From: Taxillus chinensis
Lineage: Eukaryota > Streptophyta > Magnoliopsida > Santalales > Loranthaceae
Reading direction: 5' to 3'
DNA: 64,000 nt
Assembly: GCA_023512835.1 (NCBI GenBank)
Contig: CM042092.1
Location: forward strand, 27,973,543 to 28,037,542
Shown here: one piece after another, positions 22,780 to 34,671 of the stretch
Layout: every line of letters starts with the position of its first letter
Position numbering within the stretch: the stretch's first letter is position 1
Notes under the pieces: model-generated
What the model saw: the letters and a program-made list of their open reading frames with translations, nothing else
Database searches by the model: none
What the model was told of the DNA's origin: nothing
Program-made: the position numbers and the translations under genes

Positions 22780-24278
22780 TGATAACATGCATTTTATGCC
22801 ATTATTCTAGTGTTTATTTAGGATATTTAAGAGCATGATTAGAGCCTTATTGCTTCATATATCATATATATTTGCTCTAACCCCTAGGAAGATGCTATTT
22901 GCAAATACAGGCGTTTTTAAGCTGTTTTGGAAGATTTTGGAGCTCACTTTTGACATAGTAGAAGGCCTCAAACAATTGGCGTGCAAGAACAAAAGTTTCT
23001 TAGAATGATGTCCTCTACCTACCACAGAAATTTCAGAGCATTTGGAGCTGCACGTGAATTCACCCATTTCACGTGCAAGCCTATTTTTGCCTCTCAGGCC
23101 TCTACAGGATGCAAGGAAGCTTGGGGAGAATTTTGAGCTGATTTGGAGGTGCACGTGAATTCACCATATCACGTGCAAATTGGCGTGCAGAGATATTTTT
23201 GGACCGATCCTATCGTTTTTCCATGCTGATCATTTGTTTTTGAAGGCCCATGTCCAAATTGTGGATGGAAGATAGAGATTTTAAAGTTTCGAGTGTTACT
23301 TATCAAAACTACGCTGTTTTGATAAATGGGCTAGGGTACACACCTCAAAGCCCATCCAAACTCTATAAATACAGCCTCCACGCCCTCTGCTATGAATCCT
23401 AGACCCCCTACATATTTTTAGAGAGAGAGAGAGAGGCTTCACGACTTGGAGGTTCCTCCTTGACCTAGGAGAGCAGCCGTCGCAGCAACCGTCGCGGATT
23501 TTGAAGCTTGGATTTGAAGCTTTGTTGTGCGCGTGGTTAAGAAGAAGATGCTGAGCTTTTCTGCTTTGTGTTTGCTTGTAATCATGCGTGAGTAGTCTTT
23601 TAATCTAGGGGAGCAATGTAGTCCCCTTGTTGCTTTGCTGTGTTTATGAATATTGGGTTTGGATGATTGAGTTTTGCATGTTTTATGAATCTGTTTTTAA
23701 TTTCTATCTTTGGGTGTACACCTTGGTATTCTTAGCCCTAGTCTGGGGCGGATTGAGATTCATAACTTATTTGTAATTGGTGTGATCATTATCCTTTTGC
23801 AAGTATGATTTATTGGCTTTGCATGTTTGTGTGTTTAGATGACCATTCTGGCATACAACTCTTAAAAGGACCTCAATGACCATTTGTTGTCCTTGGCTTA
23901 TGTTTAGCATGTTTTCAATCAGACAACCCTAATACCATGAACCAGTAGAGATAACATAGGGAGGTGAAATTGTGACCCTAGATGCTTTTAATCCTTGAAT
24001 CTTAATCCTAAAATCAGTTTACTTTCTTTGTTTATTCGGAAAACCAAATAAAAATTAGATCTTTAGTTTAAAAAAGAAAACTTTTTGCCAAGACATTTTA
24101 TAGAACAATAGTAATTGGGTGTTTTGATTTAAGAACTAGAAAACTAGGCTAATCCCTGTGGGTTCGACTCCTTGCTTGCTGCTATTCTTTTAGTGCAAAC
24201 TTAGGGAATTTATTATCTTGAAGAGAGATTTAACGACATTAGCTAGCTCTTTTAGAGAGGCTAAAAATCTGTCTGTCA
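22780..24278 (+). mobile_element. Solo LTR N (1,499 bp) inside element C
   Basis: Starts TGATAACATGC and ends CTGTCTGTCA, flanked by TCGGG (22,775-22,779) and TCGAG (24,279-24,283), a one-mismatch target duplication. No internal region is present, so it is a solo LTR. A TATAAATA box lies at 23,364-23,371, one near-palindrome (ATCAAAAC-n6-GTTTTGAT) at 23,304-23,325 and four CACGTG boxes at about 23,050-23,175; a GA run follows TATA. GTGGGTTCGACTCC near 24,150 is common near LTR ends of some Ty3/gypsy lineages. Orientation is taken from the TATA box. Family not identified. Confidence 0.75.
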
Positions 24279-25509
24279 TCGAGTCTGACTCGATCCTGCC
24301 TGACTAGCCTGCCACTGACGAGCTGGTCTCTCTGCTGGTGTACGGAAACTGGCGTCACTCCTCATACTGGATGCCATGCCTCCAACTCCCTTGTTGCTAC
24401 TCCGGCAAACCCGGCTCAAATGGCCTTCTCGTCCACAGCTATTGCATCGCCAGTACTTCCTGGGACACTCCCTCTTGAAGTGGCCTTGCTCCCCACGACA
24501 ATGACAACTGCTGGGGAGTCCTCCTGCTGGACCTCCCTGTCTGCTACCGCCAAAGCTAGACCTCCCTGGGGGCACTGATGGCTGTCCCCGGCTACGAAAA
24601 GAACTGCTATCCCTTTCCTCAGTCTTGGGCTGCTTGGACCCAGAATCACGCTCCAACCCACCCTGCAACGGGCGACCCTGATGGGTCTGCCTCCCATCAT
24701 CCAGCTCCCTCTCAGCTATTCGGGCTGTCTCCACAACCTCAACATAGGTCCTCAAACGCAGAATTGCCACCCTCTGCCTAAGTGCTGGCCTGAGACCCAA
24801 GGTGAACTTGTGGGCCTTCAGGTCCTCCTGCGCCACGGTCTCAGGAGCAAATCTGCTCAAACTCCGGAACTCCCGCTTATACTCGGGCACCGTCTTTGAT
24901 CCTTGCTTCAGGCTGCCAAATTCTTCTCTCTTCTGCCATCTCAAGGACTCAGGGAAAAACTCATTGTGGAAGAGTTGCAAGAACTCCTCCCACAGCATAA
25001 ACTGCACCGCACGGCTCCCCGCGACACTCTGCCACCACTCCAGAGCATTCCCCTCTAGCTGTTGAATGGCCAGCCTCACCTTATCCTCCTCCCGGGGTAG
25101 GAGAAAGGAAAACACATGTTCGATCTGCCTCAGCCAGTGCTCAGCTAACACTGGTCCTCCTCCCCTTTGAATCACGGAGGTTGTTCCTTTTGGAACCGTG
25201 TCACCACGTCATCCTCTGCACGAGTCGGTATGCCACTCAGTGCACCCTCACGCTCCCTTGGTAACTCCCCCGCTGGTGGTGGCGGTGGTGGTGGCACCAC
25301 CTGCTGTGCCGCCATCTCACGGCGCACCTCCTCCCGGACTTCTTGCCGGATACCCTCCCTCAGCTCTTGGACTTCCAACCGGATGCCTTCTCGCAGCCTA
25401 CGCCAACGAATGCATGTCCTCCAACGGACTACCCCGCACCCAGACCCTCATGGGCAGATGACTCATCAGCCACTGCCCCGGACGCACGTGTCACTCTCCT
25501 CGGTGGCAT
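24279..25509 (-). pseudogene. gag: Element C Gag (chromovirus), frameshifted
   Basis: The ATG at 25,509 begins MPPRRVTRASG, the same start as B. A TAG shortly after (HEGLGAG stop) and a frame change near 25,175 (after QKEQPP) break it. The capsid core is WLRQIEHVFSFLLPREEDKVRLA, ALEWWQSVAG and FFPESLRWQKREEF. Two CCHC knuckles follow: CHCRGEQGHFKREC (second Cys changed to Arg) and CNSCGREGHLSRVC. It ends at AGSSQTR, where solo LTR N interrupts; the Gag-PR linker resumes at 22,779. Confidence 0.86.
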
Positions 25510-25965
25510 TCTTACTACATGAAGTAAGAAGCACAAACGTCAGAACGCGTTCGGCAATTATCGAGTTTCACTACCTCTACCCCACTATCAAGTCAAGTAG
25601 TACATGGCATCACACACCTTTCACACATTGCACCAATCAACATTACACACAGTTCAAATAAACACGGACCTTTCCTTATAGTCATGCTCAAGGTACTTCA
25701 AATAAAATCAGAATTACACAGTTCACACCTTATCACACTATTCACATTTTCCACAGTTTAGCACACATTCACAACAAATGCAACTAGTGCCCTAATGCCA
25801 ATGCATGCAAATCCTACCACAAGACTGGACTACCCTAAGTACACCTTGGAGGCTCAAAGAGGACCATGTTGATCAGGCATGTCCCTCCAGGCTCCTCCAA
25901 AGGACTTAGGATAACCAGGTCCGCCCACTACCCTAGGCCAACTAGACCATGCTCTGATACCATAT
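25510..25965 (-). other. Element C 5' leader with primer binding site
   Basis: The PBS TGGTATCAGAGC (minus strand) is at 25,951-25,962, three bases from the LTR at 25,966. The rest of the leader matches that of B closely. Confidence 0.85.
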
Positions 25966-27178
25966 TGTCACGCCCCGGATTTCCAACCCGAGGAAACCGG
26001 TACGTGACTCCCCTTGTACCCACACGGAGGGCAAAGGGGTTAGGATGCAAACCCCGAATATAACATTTTAAACATCCACAACACATTCAAGAAAGTAATG
26101 TTCATAAAAGCAATCCACAATCCAAACCAGTCTTTATTACAACAAAATCCTCTTTCCAATCCATCCCCACTGGGGTTACATCAATTCCCATAAAAATAAC
26201 ATAAATGGAAGACAGTAAAATAAATAAGGTCTTCCACCTTGGGGTCCCACCTAACTCCTGTATGTTCCTGAAAGAAAACACAACATAGAGGGAGGGGTGA
26301 GCAACCACAGCTCAGTAGGGATCATGTCTCCCCAACCCATCCCATGCTCCTAGCGTCTACATGAGTGTGTACAGGTGCAGTGTAGTGACAATAAAATGTA
26401 AACAAGGTGTATTCCACATTCACATGGCACACACATATCCACAGCCATACAGGCTTAGCCATATAGGCTAACATATCCACGGCCACTAAGGCTTAGCTAC
26501 ACGGCTAACATATCCACGGCCACTAAGGCTTAGCCACACGGCTAACATATCCACGGCCACTCAGGCTTTGCCACACGGGCTAACATATCCACAGCCATAT
26601 AGGCTTAGCCACAGGCTAATAGTTCCACTCCCGGGCTTCCACAGCCACCGGGTTCCACAGACACAGCATACAAGGTCACACGGGCATTAAACCAAACATG
26701 TAGCGTACACACTTTCACAGGCATAATACCAAACACTTAGTTCGCACTGCCCATCAGGCATAAAATCAAACACTTGACATGCAGAGTCTCACAGGTATTT
26801 TACCAAACCCTTAACATGCATACATTCACAAACCCACAAACCCAGCCACACAGGCATATTGTCAAACGCATACTAGGCATATTCACACAGACATATTCAC
26901 ACAGGCGTTTTATCGAACACTTAGTATGCACTCACCATCCAACACCAGAATACATCCAAAAACCGTCATTGAAGGCCAACATCCATATAGGAGATCACAC
27001 CAATATGGATTACATATATATATATAAACAGGTATAATTCCATAATCTCCCCTAGAACCCTAGGACAGAGGAGAATTTAGGAAAAACAGAACCCCTACCT
27101 TGTATGTTCTCCTGCTCCCGCTTCCACGCAAGACTCCGACCACCCACGCAAGACGCTCCGACAGCCACCAGAAGCTCT

Positions 27179-27258
<80 letters not shown>

Positions 27259-27921
27259 GATGGCTGGTGGAGCAACAAACCCTAAACCTAAAACAGAGGG
27301 GCTTCTCCTCCTTATATAGACAACACAACATCAAAACGACGTAGTTTTGATTAAGTGAATCCCAGCATCAAAACGACGTAGTTTTGATGGAACAAGCTAT
27401 GACCTTCCCACATCCATACAGACCAAAATATTCACAATTCCAACATGGTCCTTTGGGAAAAGATGATTAGAATAACAAAACTAAGGTAACCATGCAAAAA
27501 CATGCCTGCACGTCAATTTAAACGCCAATTCCCCAATTGGCGTGCAGCTCCAAATGCGCTCAAACTTCACCTCATGCCTCCTTGCATCTTGTAGAGGTCT
27601 GAGAAGCAAAAATATGCTTGCACGTGAAATGGGTGAATTCACGTGCAGCTCCAAATGCTCTGAAATTTCTGTGGTAGATAGAGGACCTCATTCTAAGCAA
27701 CTTTTGTTCTTGCACGCCAATTGTTTAAGTGAGCTCCAAAATCTGCCAAAATAGCTTAAAACCGCATGTATATGCATAGCATCTTCCTAGGGCATAAATG
27801 TACATTATCACTTGTCACATGCACCTCCCAAAAGTCCCCTCTTGGGCTCATCTCTTACCTCAAACTTGTGCACCAACATCCAAGGTGTTTGTGGTTAACT
27901 TCTTACACACGGGTCATTACA
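25966..27921 (-). repeat. Element C 5' LTR (1,956 bp)
   Basis: Same termini as the 3' LTR and nearly identical over its length. Differences include a longer CT array (27,181-27,256), a missing stretch of about 20 bp near 27,729 and scattered substitutions. The hairpin (26,981-27,010) has one mispair. The TATA box is near 27,312-27,319 and the twin near-palindromes are at 27,330-27,351 and 27,367-27,388. Confidence 0.9.
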
Positions 27922-27926
27922 CCTTC

Positions 27927-29393
27927 TACATCCCATCAACCATTCCATTGGCTTCTACCTCTCAATCACGCGCCTTGACTGTTGAGGAAGTGGACAAAAT
28001 TGCTGATAAGGTTTTGGAAAAACTGACCACTTCTGGACTATTAAATTTCACATCTACCATTCAAGCAGTCGAGGGACGATTCTCTGCAGTGGAGGAGGGA
28101 ATGGAGAAGCTCAGAAATGAAGTTGAATTTTCAGACTTTGAGTTAGAAAGGGTCGAGACTGAACTAGAATCCCTCATCAGAGTAAGCACTGAAGGTTTTA
28201 AATGCCTCGAAAACCACAGTGAAGACATAAAGAAAGCGTATAAGAATCAGCACGAAGGATTTCTTAAAACTATGGGTCCTATCTTTAAAGCCTACAGCCG
28301 ATTGGATCGTGGAGAGATCACTCTCACCATGAAGCTACCTCAAAAGACCTTTAAGGATAGACCTGAGCTGGTTCCCATTGATGACCCTACACCCTCAACC
28401 AGTCCTGCTCCCAGTCCTCCAGCACCTCACCCTACTTCACCTCAACCCTCTCCTCCTCCACAACCGTGACCGGAAGTTACCTATGCTCGTGGACGAAAGC
28501 GTGCACATAGAGCCACTGTCATTACTGATTCTGATGATGATGATGTGCCCATTGGAACGCGCATAAAGAAGCATCTGGATGCTCCAGGCCAAACATCATC
28601 CTCTACTCAGCCTGGTCCCTCAACGACCCATCCAAGTACGGTTGAGTATACCATGCCTACTTCCCCTACTAAACCAACCGCTACTACCACCGGCACACCG
28701 ATGGTACCATCGCGCACTGTGACTACAGGAGCCAACTCAGCTGAACTTGCGGCTTTCAATAGCTATGTTGCTGGGGATACCACCGCGCAGACTTGTGGCT
28801 ATGAAGCATTCTTCACCGGACCTGACCTGTGTCGATTACTACATGATGGTGAAGAAATGGATAATCTTGAGATGACACAGTTCATCTTTGCACAAAAGTC
28901 ATATCTGGAGAAGCTTCCTCTCCATATTCGACACGATACACGTGTGGAGCTCTATTTGCCGATCATGCAGACTTAGCTCATTGATGATGCTTCAATAATC
29001 GAGTTTATACAGGGCCGCAGATATGAGAACTCCTTCCGTCCATGGAATGAGGTCGACCATGTGCTTATCCCGTATTTGTCCACATCCCCGCACTGGTTTC
29101 TTCTCGATATTGACTTCAAGAACCAGAGAATCGTCATCTTTGACTTCAAGCCTACTACTCTACTAATCCATCGGCGGGAACAACTTCGTGAATTCAATCA
29201 CACCCTTACCCGTGTTATGCAGGGATATTCGCATGGGTGTGGTGGCTATCATCTTTCAAAACCGATAGAAATTACTCGAGTCAAGTAAGGCGTTCCTGCT
29301 CAGGATGATGCTTATAGCTGTGGTTTCTATGTATGCCACTACATTCGCATCCTGACCACCACCGGCTTCACTGCCCTCATGCCTGAATTTGAT
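27927..29393 (+). pseudogene. Element G env-position ORF continued: coiled region and Ulp1/SENP-like (C48) protease domain
   Basis: In-frame continuation of the ORF broken at 16,933. First comes a helical, charged segment (VEEVDKIADKVLEKL, RFSAVEEGMEKLRNEVE), then Pro/Ser-rich DNA, a basic GRKRAH motif beside DSDDDD, then AELAAFNSYVAGD. From about 29,000 the C-terminal domain shows a Ulp1-type site: His in SPHWFLLDID (codon 29,091), Asp 17 residues later in VIFDF (29,142), Gln in PAQDD (29,301) and Cys in YSCGFYVCHYI (29,319), with Gln six residues before Cys. Those spacings match the yeast Ulp1 family. Stops at 28,467, 28,974 and 29,286 make it a pseudogene. Similar C48 domains are known in plant DNA transposons, so capture is possible. 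Confidence 0.68.
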
Positions 29394-31650
29394 TGTAAAG
29401 ACCCGTATTTGGGTAGGGCTAAGAGATAGTCTTTCTCTGTTGCTAAAAATATCTTGACAATATTGTGTTCGTCAATGTGAGCATTTTGACTGTAATTGGG
29501 CCCAATTCCGGGTCGGGGCCCCGAGTGGCCAGATTATTGACTTTTCGGAGTTTATTGGTTGACCTTACGTTTGAGTGGTCAATTGGGTTGGAAAATATCT
29601 GGATAGTGATGTGCTCGTCATTTTGAGCATTTTGACTGTACTTGGGCTCAATTTAGAGTTCATGACCCCGGGAGGTCAATTAATATTTTTGGGATTTATT
29701 AATAAAAGAAAATGCAGAAATATAAATAGGGGGAAAGAGAGCTTCCACATTACGTTTCAGCGATCGTGCGTTGGAGAGCTTAGAGAGAGAGAGAGAAAAA
29801 AAGAGAAGGAAGCTTGGAGCCTTCGATTTGGGGCGTTTTTAGCTCGTTCAATCATTAAGAATCATTCCAGGTAGGTGTTCCATTGATTCTTCACCCTTTC
29901 TTTGTTGTTTCATTGGATTAACATGTAAGAATTAGATGAAATCATGAAAATTCGTGATGAACCCTAGAAATTGGGAAAAATGGAAATTAAGCATGAAACT
30001 TAGATGATTTAGGTTGTTTAGTAGGCTAATATGGCTAGATGATGTTAGAAACCCTTAATAGGGATGAATTGTTTCTTAAAAATGGAGATTCAATGAGTAT
30101 AATTTGGTTTTGGGATGAATTGGAGAAGAATGCAGTCGGCAGTTCGCGACTGGGGAACTTCTCGAGGCTAGCTTCGAGCAGCTTCGAGCAGAGTCTCGAG
30201 CAGTCTCGAGCGGAGGCCTCGAGCAGGGAGCGTCGAGCAGAATGTAGCCTCGAGCAAGTGTCTCGAGCAGTCTCGAGTATAGGCTTCGAGCAAGGAGCAT
30301 CGAGCAGGTGTTTCAAGCAGTCTCGAGCAGGTAGTTTCGAGCAGTGTCTCGAGTAGTTGGACAGTGCAGTTCTAGTTTGACTGGACTAGACCATTTACAT
30401 TGTAACCATTATGCCTCTCCATATACTTAAGTTACAATGTAAATAACGAAATACCCCTCATTTGGATTCAAAGAAAAATACTAGAAAAATAAATTCTCAC
30501 TCCTTCAAAATGTGAAAATTGGGATTTAGTGCAAAATCTCGGAAAAATCCAGTTTTTTGTAGAGGTGAATTTTTGGAAAGTGGGGTCAGACATCTTAGAA
30601 AAATCCCCAAAAATCAGATTATCTTAATTATGATATGGAGACTCAATGCCGGGACTTTTTATTTCAAGAAAATAACTCCTATGGGTATCTCCTTCCTTGG
30701 TCAAGGAATGATGATCAGTTTATGAAGACTGGCTTCAGTTATAAAGGGAGTATGATGAACCTTAATGCCACATTGGTGTTGGTATGTTGGTTTGAGGAAT
30801 TAGGGTTCGGGCTCTATGACTTGTTGGGTTCTCACCGCGAAGCACAGATTATGCTATGTGGTTGACGGGGCAGGCATATGCGCCGATGGCAGGTCTGTGT
30901 GGCACTATAGCCGGGCATATTGCGTTGTGGCCATGGCAGGCATATGCGTCGATGGCAGGCCTGTGTGGCACTGTGTCCGGGCACATAGCGGTGTGGTAGG
31001 GCTGAGTGCCCTGAGCTGGGATCCTATTGAGGATCGTGTTGAGCCATTGAGCTCGGGAGCTGTTGAGCTCGTGGATCTAGGGCTGAGTGCCCTGAGCTGG
31101 GATCCTGTTGAAGATCGTGGACAAGCTGTCTTGTGTGGGCAGGCTGAGTCTTGATGTTATGCACACTACACGATGCACGAGTACACTAATCATATAGTAT
31201 AGACTTGTATGTTTGCATGATATGGCGTTTTGGGATCACCTACTGAGCTTGTCGCTCACCCTTAATTGTTGTTTACCTTTTTCAGGTGTGACCCGAGACT
31301 AGTGGAGGACTTTCTTCCAGGAGAACGTGCCCACTACTCTGATGTATGACACATTGTTGTATTCTGTATTATTATGTCTTGTATCCCAGACATGGGTCCG
31401 TGGATAGTTGTATTTGCATACTATTTATGATGTGATATCTGTATGACTATTTGACTTATTGTATGCATAATGATATATGAGAAAGTACAGGATTACCCTT
31501 GATATATGACTGTGCAGGGTTGCATGATTGAGACAACACCCGTGGTGTAGTCTCTATTGGTGTTAGTCACCAACCCCTTGACCCTTCGGGTGCGGGCAAG
31601 GGGAAGTCATGTTCCTGGTTCCGGGTTCCCTGAAATTTGGAGGCACGACA
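29394..31650 (+). mobile_element. Solo LTR F (2,257 bp), same superfamily as the LTRs of J
   Basis: Starts TGTAAAGACCCG and ends GGCACGACA, with a perfect target duplication TTGAT (29,389-29,393 and 31,651-31,655). No internal domains, so a solo LTR left by LTR-LTR recombination. A GA run lies at 29,785-29,805. 30,150-30,360 is packed with CTCGAGCAG-type repeats. 30,870-30,990 holds an approximately 66-bp direct duplication (GGCATATGCG..GATGGCAGG). It splits the G ORF without changing its frame. Confidence 0.9.
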
Positions 31651-31655
31651 TTGAT

Positions 31656-31769
31656 CGTGTGAGCAGTCACACCGCCTCGCTATATCTGACTACTGCTCAA
31701 CTCCTGCGTGAGCAAACAGCTGTTTTTCTGTTTACACAAAGTGTAAAATATTCTGACTTTAAACCGTAA
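31656..31769 (+). pseudogene. Element G env-position ORF, last codons
   Basis: After solo LTR F the frame resumes directly (PEF-D, then RVSSHTASLYLTTAQLLREQ) and runs to TAA at 31,767-31,769. This gives the true 3' end of the Ulp1-like ORF, about 45 residues after the catalytic Cys region. Confidence 0.65.
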
Positions 31770-32174
31770 CTGTCTTATACTCTATTTACTTGTACACTGC
31801 TCATTTCTGTGTTTTCTGTGTACTTACTTTATCTCAATTACTTTTTGTGTATGTCTTTGCTCTGCTGCCTGCTGTTCTATGATTTATTGCATTGCTCCCA
31901 TGTGATTTGTGTTCTGGTGCTTGTTCCTCACCCCAGAAAGGGGGAGTATATCTCAGGGGGAGCAAGGTCGTAGCGGGAGTTATCTTTGATAGGAGACAAC
32001 TAACGCAGCTTCATGCCAACGGGGGAGAGGAGTGTGCCTTTTCGTAATTTTGATCTCCTGCAAATTTTTCATATGCAAAGATATTTTCTATTAACTTAAA
32101 ACTACCCATCAAACTCGTAGTCTCAGACTTCATGTTTTCTACCCATTGTCAGCTTACATTAAATAGGGGGAGAT
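31770..32174 (+). other. Element G 3' UTR and polypurine tract
   Basis: Non-coding; several purine-rich pieces (GAAAGGGGGAGTA near 31,935, CAGGGGGAGCAAGG near 31,955) precede the final PPT AGGGGGAGAT (32,165-32,174), which abuts the LTR start TGTTGG. Multiple PPT-like tracts are a reported trait of Sireviruses. Confidence 0.65.
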
Positions 32175-33519
32175 TGTTGGAAATATAGGATTTGATGAAG
32201 CTGCCAATATATAGTCTAAGTCTAGAGACTCGAAGATCCGAAGGTCGTAGGGTCGAAGAGTCATAGTTCGTAGAAGTAAAACTGTCACAGGACATATTGG
32301 CGAGAGGCTCGTAGACTCGTAGGGTCTGGAGACTCGAAGCATAATTGTGACAAAACACACTGCGACTCGTAGATCCCAGGTCAAAGGTCGTAAAGTCGTA
32401 GTATGAAAAAGGGAGCGTTATTGTAAGCGACAATTCAATTCAAAGACTCATAGAGTCGAAGAATAAAAGAATAGTAATCGAACTTAAATAATTCAAAGAC
32501 TCGAAGCCTATAGAACTGTAGAGTTTCTAGAGCGCTCATGTCACTTAACAAAACTTAAAGTACCGCTAGACTCGTAGACTCAAGGGTCGTAGAGTCGCAG
32601 CCTTAAAACACTGTTAAGAAAATAGGACTCGCAGACTCGTAGGTCGAAGGTCGAAGAGTCGAAGCCAAAAAGACTGACCAACTTAAATGAATCTATAACT
32701 CGAGAGTCATAGAGTCGTAGACTCAAGGCTCGTAGAGTCGTAGATTCAAGGGATACAGGTATGTTAAAGAACTTGTCAGACATCACAGACTCGAAGATCA
32801 TAAAGGCAGAGAGTTACAGCTGAAGGGTCGTAGCCTTAAAGTCGAAAGTTCGTAGAAATGGAAACTCAGTACATACGCAATTGCGAAAGGCTAAGGAAGA
32901 AATATAAAGACTAAGACTCGTAGAGTCAAAGTTTTAAGGCCGAAGACTCGTAGAGTCGAAGAACCTCTTAGTCAAGTAAAATAAACTGAGAAACCGGAGG
33001 GTCGTAAATCCGCAGAGATAGGGTCGAAGACTCGCAGCTATAACAACGGGTAGATTAGGCGCACTTCGAAGAAGTCACTCTAAGAGCCATTAGGACAGTC
33101 ACAAACACGTAGACTCGTAGACTCACAGAGTCACAAACTTTTTATTAATAGTGTGACACAACTGACTTAATCTAACTCGAACTCTAGCGTCGAAGACCCG
33201 TAGATATGTCAGTCATAGACTCATAGATACCAACACTGTAAAGCCTGAAGTAAACTTCCACAACCTCAATGGGCTCTAACCGAAACCTTGGAGTCGTCAA
33301 ACCTACGAGGCACCCGACTTCAAGACATATGTAAAACCTAGAGCATACGCACTTAGCAATATCTTCAGCTAGGGTTTGTACAGTAAGCTTGCGCTGTCTC
33401 GAGCATTTGGAGTGCAATTTGTCACACCCCAATTTCCTTTCACTTGGAAATGGGTAGTGACTGCCCATGCCCGCACCCAAAGGGTCAAGGGGTTGGTGCA
33501 AGCACCGAAAAAGGACTTA

Positions 33520-34671
33520 TGTCACGACTTGAGTAGCGTGGTGCTGGCGGGACGTTTCTTAGTGGCACGATTCAAGAATGTATTCATGCTACATAAAGGA
33601 GAGTGGTTGGTTAAAAGTGTAGATGGTGCACAGCGGAAGGTTCTAGGCAGTTCATGGAGGAAAACGGATGGAACCCCTTCGGAGTTCAAACGTGCCGACC
33701 CAGTTGAATGCGGGGAGCACGCCACTAGTCGAGGACTTGACGTTGAAGAAGGGATTTGGCCATCCTTACACAAACTGGTCGGGAACTGGAGCCGTTCTCC
33801 TGATGAGCACAGTGGCAGGGCGAAACCAGTTTACGTGCGCTTCAACCCTCAAAGGCTAAACTTAGCGGACCGTGGATAGAGAAGTTAAGTGCCATAATGG
33901 GTTGAGAGGTGCAGGAAATCTGACCCCGTGACAAGTGGTATCAGAGCCGAATTGGCCCGTATCCTAGAGATTCGCCAAGCACTCTCGCGAGTAGCGTGAT
34001 CCCAAGGTGGGAGCTCTCAGAGGTGAGTCGACCGATAGTGTCTTGCATGTCTCGCGTCCATGGAGTTGGAGTATCCTAGAGTGTGATACAGAGTTGGGCA
34101 AGGGAGTACAAAGGAGCGCGTCGGAGCGATCTTGGAAGCCTCCTATCCTTTGGACATTGGGCGAGCGAGCGAGCATCTTGGTAAAGGTGTTGCAACGTGC
34201 GGGGAAGCGATGTCGACAAGCGCAACGAGGACGTTATGAGGATTGGGTGGAGGAGAATGTCACGACCCGAGCAGCGTGGTGCTGGCGGGACGTTTCTTAG
34301 TGGCACGATTCAAGAATGTATTCATGCTACGTAAAGGAGAGGGGTTGGTTGAAAGCGTAGATGGTGCGCAGCGGAAGGTTCCAGGCAGTTCGTGGAGGAA
34401 AACGGATGGAACCCCTTCGGAGTTCAGATGTGCCGACCCGGTTGAATGCGGGGAGCACGCCGCTAGTCGAGGACTTGACGTTGAAGAAGGGATTTGGCCA
34501 TCCTTACACAAACTGGTCGAGAACTGGAGCCGTTCTCCTGATGAGCCCAGTGGCAGGGCGAAACCAGTCTACGTGCGCTTCAACCCTCAAAGGCTAAACT
34601 TAGCGGACCGTGGATAGAGAAGCTAAGTGCCGCAATGGGTTGAGAGGCACAGGAAACCTGACCCCGTGACA
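33520..34671 (+). mobile_element. TRIM1: terminal-repeat retrotransposon in miniature with 414-bp LTRs
   Basis: Two direct repeats of exactly 414 bp (33,520-33,933 and 34,258-34,671), each TGTCACGAC..CCCCGTGACA, enclose 324 bp. The PBS TGGTATCAGAGC is at 33,936-33,947, two bases after the left LTR, and the PPT GGTGGAGGAGAA is at 34,246-34,257. The flanks give a 5-bp target duplication (ACTTA or CTTAT; the palindromic end makes the frame ambiguous). There is no gag or pol, so it must be mobilised by another element. LTRs this long are unusual for a TRIM. The two LTRs differ at about 23 sites with no indels. Confidence 0.88.
33936..33947 (+). other. TRIM1 primer binding site
   Basis: TGGTATCAGAGC, initiator Met tRNA type, same as in the chromoviruses and E; it fixes plus orientation. 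Confidence 0.85.

Larger units (their letters stand above)
16934..27921 (-). mobile_element. Element C: complete chromovirus (Tekay/Del-like), minus strand
   Basis: Two LTRs in the same orientation (16,934-18,866 and 25,966-27,921) flank a full gag-pol. A perfect 5-bp target duplication CCTTC (16,929-16,933 and 27,922-27,926) brackets it. It is 10,988 bp, of which about 1.5 kb is the nested solo LTR N. Order on the minus strand is LTR, PBS, Gag, PR, RT, RNase H, integrase with chromodomain, PPT, LTR. The target is the env-position ORF of element G, read through by removing C and one copy of the TSD. Several pol stops make it non-autonomous. Confidence 0.92.

Noticed and set aside
30039..30356. 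Frames of about 100 codons in the CTCGAGCAG region
   Set aside because: They arise from a palindromic repeat that is open on both strands; located in an LTR.
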